Assembly (NCBI GenBank): GCA_034428715.1
Contig: DAOUHE010000298.1
Coordinates: 1-10,031, forward strand
Reading direction: 5' to 3'
DNA length: 10,031 bases
From: Io17-Chloro-G2 sp034428715
GTDB lineage: Bacteria > Chloroflexota > Dehalococcoidia > Lucifugimonadales > UBA3495
A program made the position numbers and the translations under genes. Under the pieces are notes generated by a model. It was not told where the DNA came from. It was given only the letters and a program-made list of their open reading frames with translations, and ran no database searches. Positions 1 to 6,668 of this stretch are shown here, one piece after another (the first letter of the stretch is position 1; each line of letters opens with the position of its first letter).

Positions 1-31
1 TCAGCCGGACTCCATACTTTTCCCTGACCAT
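1..31 (-). CDS. Possible 5' end of a divergent gene running off the left edge
   Basis: On the minus strand an ATG at 31-29 opens a frame reading MVREKYGVRL to the window edge. A GGGAGG ribosome-binding site (complement of 39-44) sits 7 nt upstream, which is ideal spacing. Only ten codons are visible, so no family can be named and the gene itself is an inference from the start signal. If real, it is divergent from the membrane-protein gene at 277 and the two share the intergenic space 32-276. Confidence 0.3.
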   Translation of the reverse strand, partial: MVREKYGVRL

Positions 32-276
32 ACCACCGCCTCCCATCAACACTATCCAGAGTCAGGGTAGCTCTTTTGCTCAATCTTTCACGTTACCATT
101 AATATCAAGTTTGACTGACTACTAGTATCGCCTGATTTGGCTGGAAATGATGTAACCGCTGCCAAATTCGGCGCATCAGACCATATGTAGGGAAACACAA
201 AGGTCGGCGCCAACGATGTGTTGAACCCTTAGATCCACCCTTCCGGGGCAGGCTAGAACACAGGAGGGACCAACCG
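32..276. other. Intergenic region upstream of the membrane-protein genes
   Basis: No convincing gene was seen here. A minus-strand frame across 105-308 overlaps the start of the next gene and resembles no protein I know. The segment around 76-130 is AT-rich compared with its surroundings and contains hexamers resembling promoter elements, such as TAATAT at 100-105 and TTGACT at 111-116. None forms a well-spaced pair convincing enough to call. The promoter of the downstream genes probably lies here. Confidence 0.4.
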
Positions 277-657
277 ATGAACGATAACGAACTTAGATCA
301 CTATCCAAGCGGGCATCGCCTCACATCAAGATCGCCGCGGGGCTCTGGGTGCTGGGCATGATGATCATCGCGATCATCACCGTGACATGGGTGGTGCTGG
401 CGGTGACCGCCAGCGATTACTACGGCCAGAGTAAAGCGGTGCGTGATGCCGCCGAGGCTGGGTCAGCGGTACTGGCAGACCTGGGAACCATTCAGGCGGT
501 GACTGCCTGGGTCCAGCTGCTGGAGGTGCTGGGACTGGCGACGTTCTTGCTCGGCTTCGGGTTCGCTTTCGCCAACATTCTGCAAAACGTGCGGCTGCGG
601 GGCAACACCATGGCTGCGACACTGCCGCTGCTGAAAGAGAGTAAGACCGGCGCCTAA
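277..657 (+). CDS. Small two-helix membrane protein, one repeat unit of an unrecognised family
   Basis: The product is 126 aa and I do not recognise it. ATG 277 is preceded by AGGAGGG at 262-268 with 8 nt spacing, a strong start. Two membrane segments are visible, at about residues 18-43 and 82-106, separated by a polar 35-residue loop. The loop contains SKAVRDAAEAGSA (residues 52-64) and ends in a Trp (W78) shortly before the second helix. A short basic, then polar, tail follows. The same layout occurs twice in the next gene, including a nearly identical SKAVRxAAExGSA motif, so both genes descend from one duplicated two-helix unit. The two genes are about 100 bp apart, run the same way and probably share a transcript ending at the terminator at 1525-1570. 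Function is unknown; a small membrane-complex subunit is possible but unproven. Confidence 0.85.
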   Translation: MNDNELRSLSKRASPHIKIAAGLWVLGMMIIAIITVTWVVLAVTASDYYGQSKAVRDAAEAGSAVLADLGTIQAVTAWVQLLEVLGLATFLLGFGFAFANILQNVRLRGNTMAATLPLLKESKTGA

Positions 658-759
658 AGGTACCGAGGCTTTTATTCGCCGAAACTAAACTTGAATCCAA
701 TCCAAATCCAGGTCCCAGCAGAAAATTTCAAACCCAAGTTTAAAAAGGTGACAATCAAA

Positions 760-1494
760 ATGGCAACAATAGCTCGAAATACAACTCAAGACGTCCAGTT
801 TTCCGACGCCCAACTACCGGTGAAGGTAACCGGCATGCAGGCCATGGCCAACAAGATGTGGATACCATTCATCGCCATGGGCTTCATGGTGGTATTGGCC
901 GCCTTTATCGTCGGCCTGGTTAACTCCGGCATCACCTCCACCTACTTCGAATCCTCCAAAGCCGTCCGGGAGGCCGCCGAGACAGGTTCGGCTTTGGCCC
1001 AGAACAAAGCGTTCATCGAGTCCACCAAGGCTTGGCTTCCCAGTTTCAAGTTCCTGGGCATGGGTATGATTTTGGGAGGCGTTACCTTTCTGCTGGCTAC
1101 TATCTTGGGCGCGTTGCGCACCGGCGGCGGAAGGGTCCAGGAGGCCTTGGGAATGCCCGTACGTATCAGCAAACCCCCAATGACCGCCGTGGCGTTCCCC
1201 ATGGTGATGATGATGGGAATGATGGTCTTGATCGCCGGCCTGGTGGTGGCCATAGTCGATGCCACTCTGGTGTACGGTTACTGGAACCACTCCATCGCCA
1301 ACCAGCTAAACCCGGCGGCCGCGGGTAGCGTCCTTCTGGGCGACCTGCAGACCATCTCCGCCATCGGCGCATGGCTTGCCCCCTTAAAGTTTGTGGGCGT
1401 CGCCATGGTACTGACCGGTATCGGCCTAGCACTGGCCACCATCGTCCGGGTGCTGCGATGGCAATCCAACCGGCTGTGGGACCTACTTTCTTAA
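760..1494 (+). CDS. Four-helix membrane protein made of two tandem copies of the two-helix unit
   Basis: The product is 244 aa from ATG 760, which has AAGGTG at 745-750 nine nt upstream. An in-frame TTG at 691 would add 23 polar residues but has no ribosome-binding site, so I prefer 760. Membrane segments lie at about residues 34-56, 99-119, 143-167 and 210-230. Copy one (about 30-120) has SKAVREAAETGSA at 66-78, W92 and LKFLG-like residues leading into helix 2. Copy two (about 140-233) has GSVLLGDLQTISAIGAW at 189-205 and LKFVG. Both align with the single unit in the 126-aa neighbour: copy one through the SKAVR motif, copy two through the GDLxTI/AW segment. Helix 3 is preceded by a run of Met residues. 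The N-terminal 25-30 residues are polar and probably cytosolic. No enzymatic motif or cofactor ligand is visible and I cannot assign a function. Confidence 0.85.
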   Translation: MATIARNTTQDVQFSDAQLPVKVTGMQAMANKMWIPFIAMGFMVVLAAFIVGLVNSGITSTYFESSKAVREAAETGSALAQNKAFIESTKAWLPSFKFLGMGMILGGVTFLLATILGALRTGGGRVQEALGMPVRISKPPMTAVAFPMVMMMGMMVLIAGLVVAIVDATLVYGYWNHSIANQLNPAAAGSVLLGDLQTISAIGAWLAPLKFVGVAMVLTGIGLALATIVRVLRWQSNRLWDLLS

Positions 1495-1524
1495 CCTACT
1501 GGCCCACATCCCCGGGCTGGATTT

Positions 1525-1570
1525 GGGGCGGGACCGGCCTTTGAAAGCCGATCCGGCCCCATTTTTTATT
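1525..1570 (+). terminator. Intrinsic terminator after the membrane-protein pair
   Basis: A 14-position stem pairs 1525-1538 with 1547-1560, with two mismatches (the 6th and 10th positions), around an 8-nt loop. It is GC-rich and followed at once by A and six Ts (1562-1567), with further T-rich sequence after. It lies 30 nt past the stop codon at 1494. Position and shape fit a Rho-independent terminator that ends the two-gene membrane unit. Confidence 0.8.
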
Positions 1571-1733
1571 TGTTTTACAGAACAGCAATTGCAATGGGTC
1601 CGGTGGGGTCGATAAACATTTATTGATGTTGCGTCAATTTGACAGCCGCTTCTGCGAGAATGCCGGCATTCCTCCCGGAACGATTTTGTTGATGCCACGC
1701 TTACGGAGCCGCTGTGTGTGCTATTCTGACGCT
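1571..1733 (+). promoter_or_regulatory. Leader region of the CMD/AhpD pair, possible leaderless promoter
   Basis: No gene is proposed here. An open frame extends upstream from the CMD gene to 1623, but those 37 codons resemble nothing conserved. A TATTCT hexamer (1722-1727) ends 6 nt before ATG 1734, as expected for a -10 element of a leaderless transcript, and no Shine-Dalgarno sequence precedes the ATG. A matching -35 element at the right distance is poor. A perfect TTGACA at 1639-1644 has no -10 partner at 16-18 nt. The promoter call is therefore tentative. Confidence 0.3.
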
Positions 1734-2222
1734 ATGGAAGATATTTTCGACACGGTGGTTGTCCGGGCGGCGGGCATCCCGGCAGGCCATCCCCTTGCCG
1801 GTGTACTTTCCGGGCGCGGCAACATCGTCGAGCTTACCGAGAAGTCCCATGATGCCGCCCTGAAGCCAGAGCCGCCAGGAGGTCTGACCCATTCCGAACG
1901 GGCCGCTTTGGCCTGCCGCATGGCGCGGCTGAACCTAGATGGTGAGTTGACGTCCCATTACGAAAGTATGGTCGAACAGGCGGACGCATTGATCGCCGAC
2001 CCGAACTTTGACGGCGCTGATAACGCCCGTCTAAGGGCCATCATCCGGCACACCGGTCTGATCACCCGCAGTCCGAAAGATGCGGCCGCCGGCGACATTG
2101 CAGCGTTGAAGGCCGCCGGGATCCGGGAGGAGGATATCGTCCGGCTCTCCGAGCTCATTGCTTTTGTGAACTACCAGGTACGGTTAACCGCCGGCCTCCG
2201 GCTGATGGCGGCGGTCTTATGA
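1734..2222 (+). CDS. CMD-domain protein, cysteine-poor partner of the AhpD-like protein
   Basis: The product is 162 aa from ATG 1734. It resembles the carboxymuconolactone-decarboxylase-domain proteins known as the Avi_7170 family, judged from the opening DxxxxxAGIPAGHPLAGV-like region, the PGGLTHSERAALACRMA segment (about 48-64) and the C-terminal helix LSELIAFVNYQVRLTAG (138-154). The fold is an all-helical AhpD/CMD type. The CxxC pair of active AhpD proteins is absent; the only Cys from this start is C61, so it may be a structural or regulatory partner. The stop overlaps the next start in ATGA (2219-2222), which implies translational coupling. In-frame upstream starts to 1623 exist, but the conserved region begins near 1734. 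Family recognition is from memory and moderate; the biochemical role is not established. Confidence 0.8.
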   Translation: MEDIFDTVVVRAAGIPAGHPLAGVLSGRGNIVELTEKSHDAALKPEPPGGLTHSERAALACRMARLNLDGELTSHYESMVEQADALIADPNFDGADNARLRAIIRHTGLITRSPKDAAAGDIAALKAAGIREEDIVRLSELIAFVNYQVRLTAGLRLMAAVL

Positions 2223-2800
2223 ACGAGCCGGTAAGGGAATTCACCACGGACATTCCTTTTTGGAGACCGCGTCTCGCCCCAGTCGAGTTGGACGAGGCAA
2301 CCGAAGAACAACTGGACGCCATGAAAGTCACACCGTCGGACACAGGTGTTTCTGAATACGCCTTGGTGTTGGCCCACGACCCAAAGACCCTGAAGGAGAG
2401 GACGCCCCTCTTCAACGGCATAATGTACAGCCGGGGTGGTCTATCCCGGCCGGACACGGAGCTGAGCGCCGTCGCGGCTTCGGTGGTTAACCGGTGCATC
2501 TACTGCGCGGCCGTCCACTCCAAGCGGTACAACGAGCTCACGAAAGATGAATCCGTCATGGCCAAGGTCTTTGACAATGGCGAAGATGCAGACCTCGACC
2601 CGCGCCAAAAGGCCATTCTTAGTTTCGCAACAAAGCTGTCAAAATGGCCGTCCGAGGCAGAAACAGCCGACGTGGAACTGCTCATCGAAAATGGTCTGGA
2701 AATGGAGGAGATCCTAGATCTGGTTTTATCCACGGCGCTTTTCGGATGGGCCAACCGCCTAATGCACGTATTGGGAGACCCGATACCCCGCGAGTCGTAG
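2219..2800 (+). CDS. AhpD-like alkylhydroperoxidase/CMD-domain protein with CxxC
   Basis: The product is 193 aa. The active-site pattern is complete: E81, C93-I-Y-C96 and H100. The spacing (Glu+12, +15, +19) equals that of mycobacterial AhpD (E118, C130, C133, H137), where the Cys pair is the redox centre used with peroxiredoxin AhpC. The AhpD residue H132 is replaced here by Tyr. The N-terminal 60 residues (…FTTDIPFWRPRLAPV…) match the uncharacterised peroxidase-related Avi_7169-type proteins, which I recall as paired with the CMD protein encoded just upstream. The start overlaps the upstream stop by 4 nt. Thiol-dependent peroxide reduction or another disulfide exchange is likely, but the substrate is unknown. 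No ahpC, lipoyl-protein or thioredoxin gene is nearby. Confidence 0.88.
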   Translation: MNEPVREFTTDIPFWRPRLAPVELDEATEEQLDAMKVTPSDTGVSEYALVLAHDPKTLKERTPLFNGIMYSRGGLSRPDTELSAVAASVVNRCIYCAAVHSKRYNELTKDESVMAKVFDNGEDADLDPRQKAILSFATKLSKWPSEAETADVELLIENGLEMEEILDLVLSTALFGWANRLMHVLGDPIPRES

Positions 2801-2819
2801 AAAGAATGACGGAGGCCAT

Positions 2820-2840
2820 CGGCGCCAGGCGTGTGCGCCG
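2820..2840. terminator. GC hairpin between convergent genes, weak terminator candidate
   Basis: CGGCGC (2820-2825) pairs perfectly with GCGCCG (2835-2840) across a 9-nt loop in the 75-bp gap between the convergent AhpD-like and flavin monooxygenase genes. There is no T-run on either side, so it could at best be a Rho-assisted or bidirectional barrier. Confidence 0.22.
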
Positions 2841-2875
2841 GGCGGAGTTCTTAGATCATTGCTCGACCCGGACGC

Positions 2876-4048
2876 CTAGATCCTACCGTCGGGTTCCAGT
2901 CCTAGGGAAACCCTCCCAAATTGCAGCCCGCCCAGTTCCATGATCAGCCCGTCACGATGGGCCATGGCCTGGGCATCCCGGTGAAAACGCTGCAGGGTAA
3001 CAGTGTCGAAAAGGGCATGGCCTCCGCTGAGGTCGAAAAGCCGGTTGACCGAGCTTAGACAGAGTTGGGCGACGAAAGCTTTGTCGCGCCGATACCGCGC
3101 CCGCTCCAAAACGCTGAATGTTTCGCCACCTTCGGCCTTGTGAAACACTTCCTGAATATCGGCTCTCATAAGAGCCCGGCCCGCATCCACCTCCGCCGAC
3201 GCCTGCGAAAGCCGCAACTGGACGCCTCCAGACTCCGCGGACCTGCCGGGCCCGGAGGTGCCGACGAGCCGGGCGGTAAACTCCTCTATCATCCCCTGAG
3301 CGATCCCGATCATTGGAGCGACCAGGTCCCAGCCCAGCAAAACCGGTATCGGCAAACGGTAGCGAGCGTGCCGATGAATCTCCCAACCGGTCCAATCCCC
3401 ATCACCGGCTCTTCCCACGTCCATGACACGGTGGTGGGGGATAAAGGCGTCTTTGACCACGATGTCCTTGCTGCCCGACCCCCTCAGACCAGAGACGAAC
3501 CAGGTATCGACGATCTCGTAATCGGAGCGCGGCAGGAGGACCGAAACCCGTCCGTCGGGTCCATCCCCACCCAGCATTATCCAGGTGGCGGCGTCACATC
3601 CGCTGGAGAACTCCCAACGTCCCGAGAACCGGAAACCACCGCTCACCGCCTTCAAAGTGGAACCGCTTGGACTCAGAGAACTGGAGCAAAGTACATCGGG
3701 GCCGTCTCCAAACACTTCTTGCTGCGCCTCCATGGGCCAAAAACCCACCAGCCAGGCGTGGGCCGCCCAAAGGGAGTAGCACCAGGAGGTGGAGCCGCAG
3801 CCCCTGCCCAACTCGGCGCCCACATCCAACATCAAGCCGTAATCAACGTCCAGTCCACCGAAGCGGATGGGAACGCCGATTCGCCCCAGCCCCGACGCCA
3901 ATAGATCTTGGACCGTTTCGGCGGGGATATGACGAAGCTCCTCCGTGTGGGCTGCCCGGTCCTTGAGGACCGGAACCAAATCCGATGCCCGGCGGAGTAA
4001 CTCCTCGGGGGTCAAGACCTGAGTTTGAACGCCTTCCTTGCTTGTCAC
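2876..4048 (-). CDS. Acyl-CoA dehydrogenase-fold (group D) flavin-dependent monooxygenase, HsaA/HpaB-like
   Basis: The product is 390 aa, typical for the family. It starts at GTG 4048, with AGGA (complement of 4057-4060) 8 nt upstream. Features in order: an N-terminal helical domain; GRGCGSTSW (81-89); a beta-domain motif GRWEFSSGCD (143-152); the FVSGLRGSGSKDIVV segment (184-198), where acyl-CoA-dehydrogenase-fold enzymes contact flavin; a C-terminal helical domain with LSGGHALF (340-347) and RFHRDAQAMAH (354-364). These resemble HsaA-type hydroxylases (Acyl-CoA_dh_2 C-terminal family), which use reduced flavin and O2 to hydroxylate aromatic or other substrates, rather than true acyl-CoA dehydrogenases with a catalytic Glu. 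Such enzymes need a separate flavin reductase, and none is encoded here. It is the last gene of the minus-strand cluster, 66 bp after msrA. The substrate is not predictable. Confidence 0.88.
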   Translation of the reverse strand: MTSKEGVQTQVLTPEELLRRASDLVPVLKDRAAHTEELRHIPAETVQDLLASGLGRIGVPIRFGGLDVDYGLMLDVGAELGRGCGSTSWCYSLWAAHAWLVGFWPMEAQQEVFGDGPDVLCSSSLSPSGSTLKAVSGGFRFSGRWEFSSGCDAATWIMLGGDGPDGRVSVLLPRSDYEIVDTWFVSGLRGSGSKDIVVKDAFIPHHRVMDVGRAGDGDWTGWEIHRHARYRLPIPVLLGWDLVAPMIGIAQGMIEEFTARLVGTSGPGRSAESGGVQLRLSQASAEVDAGRALMRADIQEVFHKAEGGETFSVLERARYRRDKAFVAQLCLSSVNRLFDLSGGHALFDTVTLQRFHRDAQAMAHRDGLIMELGGLQFGRVSLGLEPDGRI

Positions 4049-4098
4049 TTTTACGATCCTGCTGGCCTACCAATCAAATGTACGTGATGCCAAAGCCT

Positions 4099-4112
4099 GG
4101 CCCCAAGGGGCC
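4099..4112. repeat. Perfect 14-bp palindrome between msrA and the flavin monooxygenase
   Basis: GGCCCCAAGGGGCC is fully self-complementary and lies 2 nt beyond the msrA stop codon, within the proposed minus-strand operon. As RNA it could form a hairpin of at most six pairs with a two-base turn, and no T-run follows. It might stabilise an mRNA end or attenuate read-through into the monooxygenase gene, but this is speculative. Confidence 0.3.
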
Positions 4113-4114
4113 GC

Positions 4115-4654
4115 TCAGCGAAGGTGCTCGGTGAACTGCCCTCGAACTTTGTCTACCTTTGGCTTGATCACGATCTGGCAATACATCGAATTTGGGTTGT
4201 TCAAATAGAAGTCCTTGTGTTCGTCTTCGGCCTCGTAGAAATTATCTAGTTCCGCGATTTCGGTCACAATGGGATTCCCTTTAGCACCGGACCCATCAAG
4301 TTTCTTGATGAACGTCTCTGCCTGGGCCTTTTGATCATCGCTAGAGTATAGGATGATCGACCGGTAATGGGTGCCTCTGTCAGCTCCTTGACGGTTAAGG
4401 GTGGTCGGGTCGTGGGACGCAAAGAACACGTCTAGGAGTTGATCATAGGTGATCGAACTCGGGTCGAATTCGATTTTGATGACTTCCGCGTGGCCGGTAT
4501 CGTCGCGGCATACATCCGCGTAGGTGGGATTCTCCGTGTGTCCCCCGGCATATCCCGGCGCCACCGAAACCACGCCTTTCAGTTCGGCATATACCGCTTC
4601 GGTGCACCAAAAACATCCTCCCCCAAACACTGCGACTTGACCGTTATTGTCCAT
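4115..4654 (-). CDS. msrA: Peptide-methionine (S)-S-oxide reductase MsrA
   Basis: The product is 179 aa, the normal length for a cytosolic MsrA. It reduces the S-epimer of methionine sulfoxide, free or in proteins, using a thiol donor such as thioredoxin. The hallmark GCFWC motif is at 13-17, with C14 as the nucleophile. Other conserved blocks are the PGYAGG segment (33-38), DTGHAEVI (52-59), FFASHDPTTLNRQGADRGTHYRS (77-99) and a C-terminal YCQIVIKPK. The Cys in this last block could act as a resolving residue. ATG 4654 has GAGG (complement of 4665-4668) ten nt upstream. It lies 27 bp downstream of the SDR gene on the same strand and is probably co-transcribed with it. There is no MsrB domain and no signal peptide. 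Confidence 0.96.
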   Translation of the reverse strand: MDNNGQVAVFGGGCFWCTEAVYAELKGVVSVAPGYAGGHTENPTYADVCRDDTGHAEVIKIEFDPSSITYDQLLDVFFASHDPTTLNRQGADRGTHYRSIILYSSDDQKAQAETFIKKLDGSGAKGNPIVTEIAELDNFYEAEDEHKDFYLNNPNSMYCQIVIKPKVDKVRGQFTEHLR

Positions 4655-4681
4655 GATATTTTTTCCTCACTCCGCTTGCTG

Positions 4682-5434
4682 TCACTGAGCAGTGGTTCCG
4701 CCATCTATCACCAGCTCGCTGCCGGTGATGAAGGAAGCCTCATCCGAGGCCAGGAAAAGCACCCCATAAGCGACGTCTTCCGCCGTCCCCACCCTGCCCA
4801 GTGGTATGCGCTGGGTCCGTTCCTCACGGTGCGCCGCATCGGCCAAGATATCCTCGGTCATTGGGGTTTCAAGAAGACCGGGATGGACGGAATTGCATCG
4901 TATGCCTTCTTTGGCGTATTGGATGGCCGTAGATTTGGTGAAGAGACGCACCGCTCCTTTGCTGGCGGCATAGCTGGCGCCAGAGTAGGGGCTGCCCACC
5001 AGCCCGGCGGTGGAGGATATGTTTACGATGGAGCCACCCCCACTATTTCTCATTGCCGGTATGGCCTGTTTGGTCCCCAGGAACACTCCCTTCGCGTTGA
5101 TCGCCATGACCCGGTCCCAATCGTCTTCCGTGGTGTCTTCTACTTTTTTACGGATGCTGATGCCAGCGTTGTTCACGAGAATATCAAGTTTCCCAAACCT
5201 ACTGACAGCGGTGTCAACGGCCGACGCCCAATCGTCCGCGCTGGTTACGTCCAGATGAATGTAAAGCGCCTCGCCGCCAATCTCTTGTATCTCGGCCTCA
5301 ACCTGCTTCCCGGCGTCGTCCAAGATATCGCCAAAGACCACCTTCGCCCCTTCGGCGGTAAACAGTTTCGCTTCGACGGCGCCCTGGCCCCTGGCGCCAC
5401 CGCTGATCAGCGCTACCTTACCCTCTAGTCTCAT
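4682..5434 (-). CDS. Short-chain dehydrogenase/reductase (classical SDR)
   Basis: The product is 250 aa, the standard classical SDR length. The Rossmann cofactor motif is GGARGQG (12-18). An Asp after beta-2 (D36) favours NAD(H) over NADP(H). The NNAG motif is at 88-91. The catalytic tetrad is N113, S141, Y155 and K159 (YAASK). The C-terminus carries SEASFITG-like and VIDGG elements typical of FabG/3-ketoacyl reductase relatives and hydroxysteroid or sugar-alcohol dehydrogenases. ATG 5434 has AAGGAG (complement of 5441-5446) six nt upstream. It is the first gene of the minus-strand set and lies behind the promoter at 5477-5505. The motifs make oxidation of an alcohol or reduction of a ketone secure; the substrate is not. 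The VHPGLLETPM loop (183-192) suits a small to medium substrate. Confidence 0.93.
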   Translation of the reverse strand: MRLEGKVALISGGARGQGAVEAKLFTAEGAKVVFGDILDDAGKQVEAEIQEIGGEALYIHLDVTSADDWASAVDTAVSRFGKLDILVNNAGISIRKKVEDTTEDDWDRVMAINAKGVFLGTKQAIPAMRNSGGGSIVNISSTAGLVGSPYSGASYAASKGAVRLFTKSTAIQYAKEGIRCNSVHPGLLETPMTEDILADAAHREERTQRIPLGRVGTAEDVAYGVLFLASDEASFITGSELVIDGGTTAQ

Positions 5435-5476
5435 ATATCACTCCTTCATGGTCAGGGTCGAAACATCCACCTGATG

Positions 5477-5505
5477 ATTCTGCGTGTTGATGACTGACCC
5501 GTCAA
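5477..5505 (-). promoter_or_regulatory. Sigma70-type promoter for the SDR-msrA-monooxygenase operon
   Basis: Read on the minus strand, TTGACG (5505-5500, five of six consensus bases) is followed after exactly 17 nt by CAGAAT (5482-5477, four of six). Transcription would begin near 5470, giving a leader of about 35 nt that includes the AAGGAG site. A TGAC-CC-GTCA inverted repeat (5495-5504) covers the -35 box and could be an operator, though it is short. Confidence 0.5.
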
Positions 5506-5681
5506 GCATCGCCCTGCAACTGATCATTGGTGCTGGCAAGGTCGGCCTGTCACACCACACGCGGTGATCACGCAAACTTTGCACTGTTGTGGAGCATGTA
5601 GTACGGTGGCCCCAATCTATTCCGGTTTCCGTCGCACAAGCTGCGATACTTTACCGGGAAACCGCTGAAGTGGAGGTAAGC

Positions 5682-6668
5682 ATGTTAAAAGCAAACGCAA
5701 GCCAATTACCCAAAGTGGTGTTGGCCTCAGCGTCCCTGATTCTGATGGCAACCGTCGCTGCCTTGACCACCCTGTGGGCTCTTCCCCATGAGGCGGCAGC
5801 GGCCCCTACGGCTGCGGTCAGCGCTAGAGTTGCGGAGGCGCACTCCGACGGCACAGTGAAGTCGGAACAGAAGATATCTGATACCGCCGGAGGCTTTAAC
5901 GGAATCCTGGACAATTTTGATCAATTTGGCGTATCGGTAGCCGGCCTGGGCGACCTGGATGGCGATGGGGTCTCTGATCTGGCCGTGGGTGCTTTCGGTG
6001 ACGGCGATGGCGGGCCCGGCCGGGGGGCGGTTTACATCTTGTTCATGAACGCCGACGGAACCGTGAAGTCGGACCAGAAGATATCTGATACCGCCGGAGG
6101 CTTCAACGGTGTCCTGGATAACTTTGATCAATTTGGCATATCGATAGCCAGTATGGGCGACCTGGATGGCGATGGTGTCTCTGATCTGGCCGTAGGTGCT
6201 ATCGGTGACGACGATGGCGGGACCCTCCGGGGAGCGGTTTACATCCTGTTCATGAACTCCAACGGAACCGTGAAGTCGGAACAGAAGATATCCGATATCG
6301 CCGGAGGGTTTAATGGAATTCTGGAAGCCGGTGATCAATTTGGCATATCGGTAGCCAGCATGGGCGACTTGGACGGCGATTTGGTTTTCGATCTGGCCGT
6401 GGGTGCTAGCAGTGACGATGATGGCGGATTCGGCCGGGGGGCAGTTTACATCCTGTTCATGAACGCCAACGGAACCGTGAAGTCGGAACAGAAGATATCC
6501 GACACCAAAGGGGGCTTTAGCGGAGTCTTGGATAACTTTGATGATTTTGGCGCCTCGGTAGCCGGCATGGGGGACTTGGACGGCAATTTGGTTTTCGATC
6601 TGGCCGTGGGCGCTAAACTTGACGACGATGGCGGGACCGATCGGGGGCGGTGTGGATCCTGTTCATGA
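5682..6668 (+). CDS. Secreted FG-GAP/integrin-alpha-like repeat protein, N-terminal part before a frameshift
   Basis: ATG 5682 has GGAGG at 5672-5676 five nt upstream, so I prefer it to an in-frame GTG at 5589. The N-terminus is a signal peptide: a Lys-containing start, a hydrophobic core at about 12-34, then an Ala-rich HEAAAAP cleavage zone near residues 37-42. FG-GAP repeats of 69 aa follow. Each has GTVKSEQKISD, a DxFG turn, a Ca-binding loop of the DxDGDGxxD type, DLAVGA, DGG and RGAVYILFMN. These form beta-propeller blades in exported or surface proteins. Repeats 1-3 are complete. The fourth loses one base of a G-run at 6643-6647 and the frame ends at 6668 after a non-homologous RCGSCS tail. 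Coding continues in another frame from 6650. An intact protein would run 5682-7760, about 692 aa. The break may be an assembly error, decay or slippage. Confidence 0.82.
   Translation: MLKANASQLPKVVLASASLILMATVAALTTLWALPHEAAAAPTAAVSARVAEAHSDGTVKSEQKISDTAGGFNGILDNFDQFGVSVAGLGDLDGDGVSDLAVGAFGDGDGGPGRGAVYILFMNADGTVKSDQKISDTAGGFNGVLDNFDQFGISIASMGDLDGDGVSDLAVGAIGDDDGGTLRGAVYILFMNSNGTVKSEQKISDIAGGFNGILEAGDQFGISVASMGDLDGDLVFDLAVGASSDDDGGFGRGAVYILFMNANGTVKSEQKISDTKGGFSGVLDNFDDFGASVAGMGDLDGNLVFDLAVGAKLDDDGGTDRGRCGSCS

Noticed and set aside
691..759. TTG start at 691 extending the second membrane protein by 23 residues
   Set aside because: No ribosome-binding site precedes it, whereas ATG 760 has AAGGTG nine nt upstream; the extra residues are not part of the repeat unit.
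814..1290. His-rich minus-strand open frame
   Set aside because: The histidines come from reading ATG/GCC-rich transmembrane codons backwards; the plus-strand protein has membrane helices and a homologous neighbour.
1639..1667. TTGACA at 1639-1644 as the promoter of the CMD gene
   Set aside because: No acceptable -10 hexamer lies 16-18 nt downstream; the surrounding bases are GC-rich.
3065..3904. Plus-strand open frame (279 codons) inside the flavin monooxygenase gene
   Set aside because: It is a Pro/Gly/Arg-rich shadow of a clear family protein on the other strand, with no ribosome-binding site or recognisable domain.
4439..5428. Long plus-strand open frame (329 codons) across msrA and the SDR gene
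   Set aside because: It is antisense to two genes with full catalytic motifs, shows no domain itself and has no convincing start signal. It reflects codon bias of the minus-strand genes.
5727..6338. Minus-strand open frame with internal repeats antisense to the FG-GAP array
   Set aside because: Its repeats merely mirror the coding repeats of the plus strand; the plus strand has the signal peptide and Ca-binding loops.
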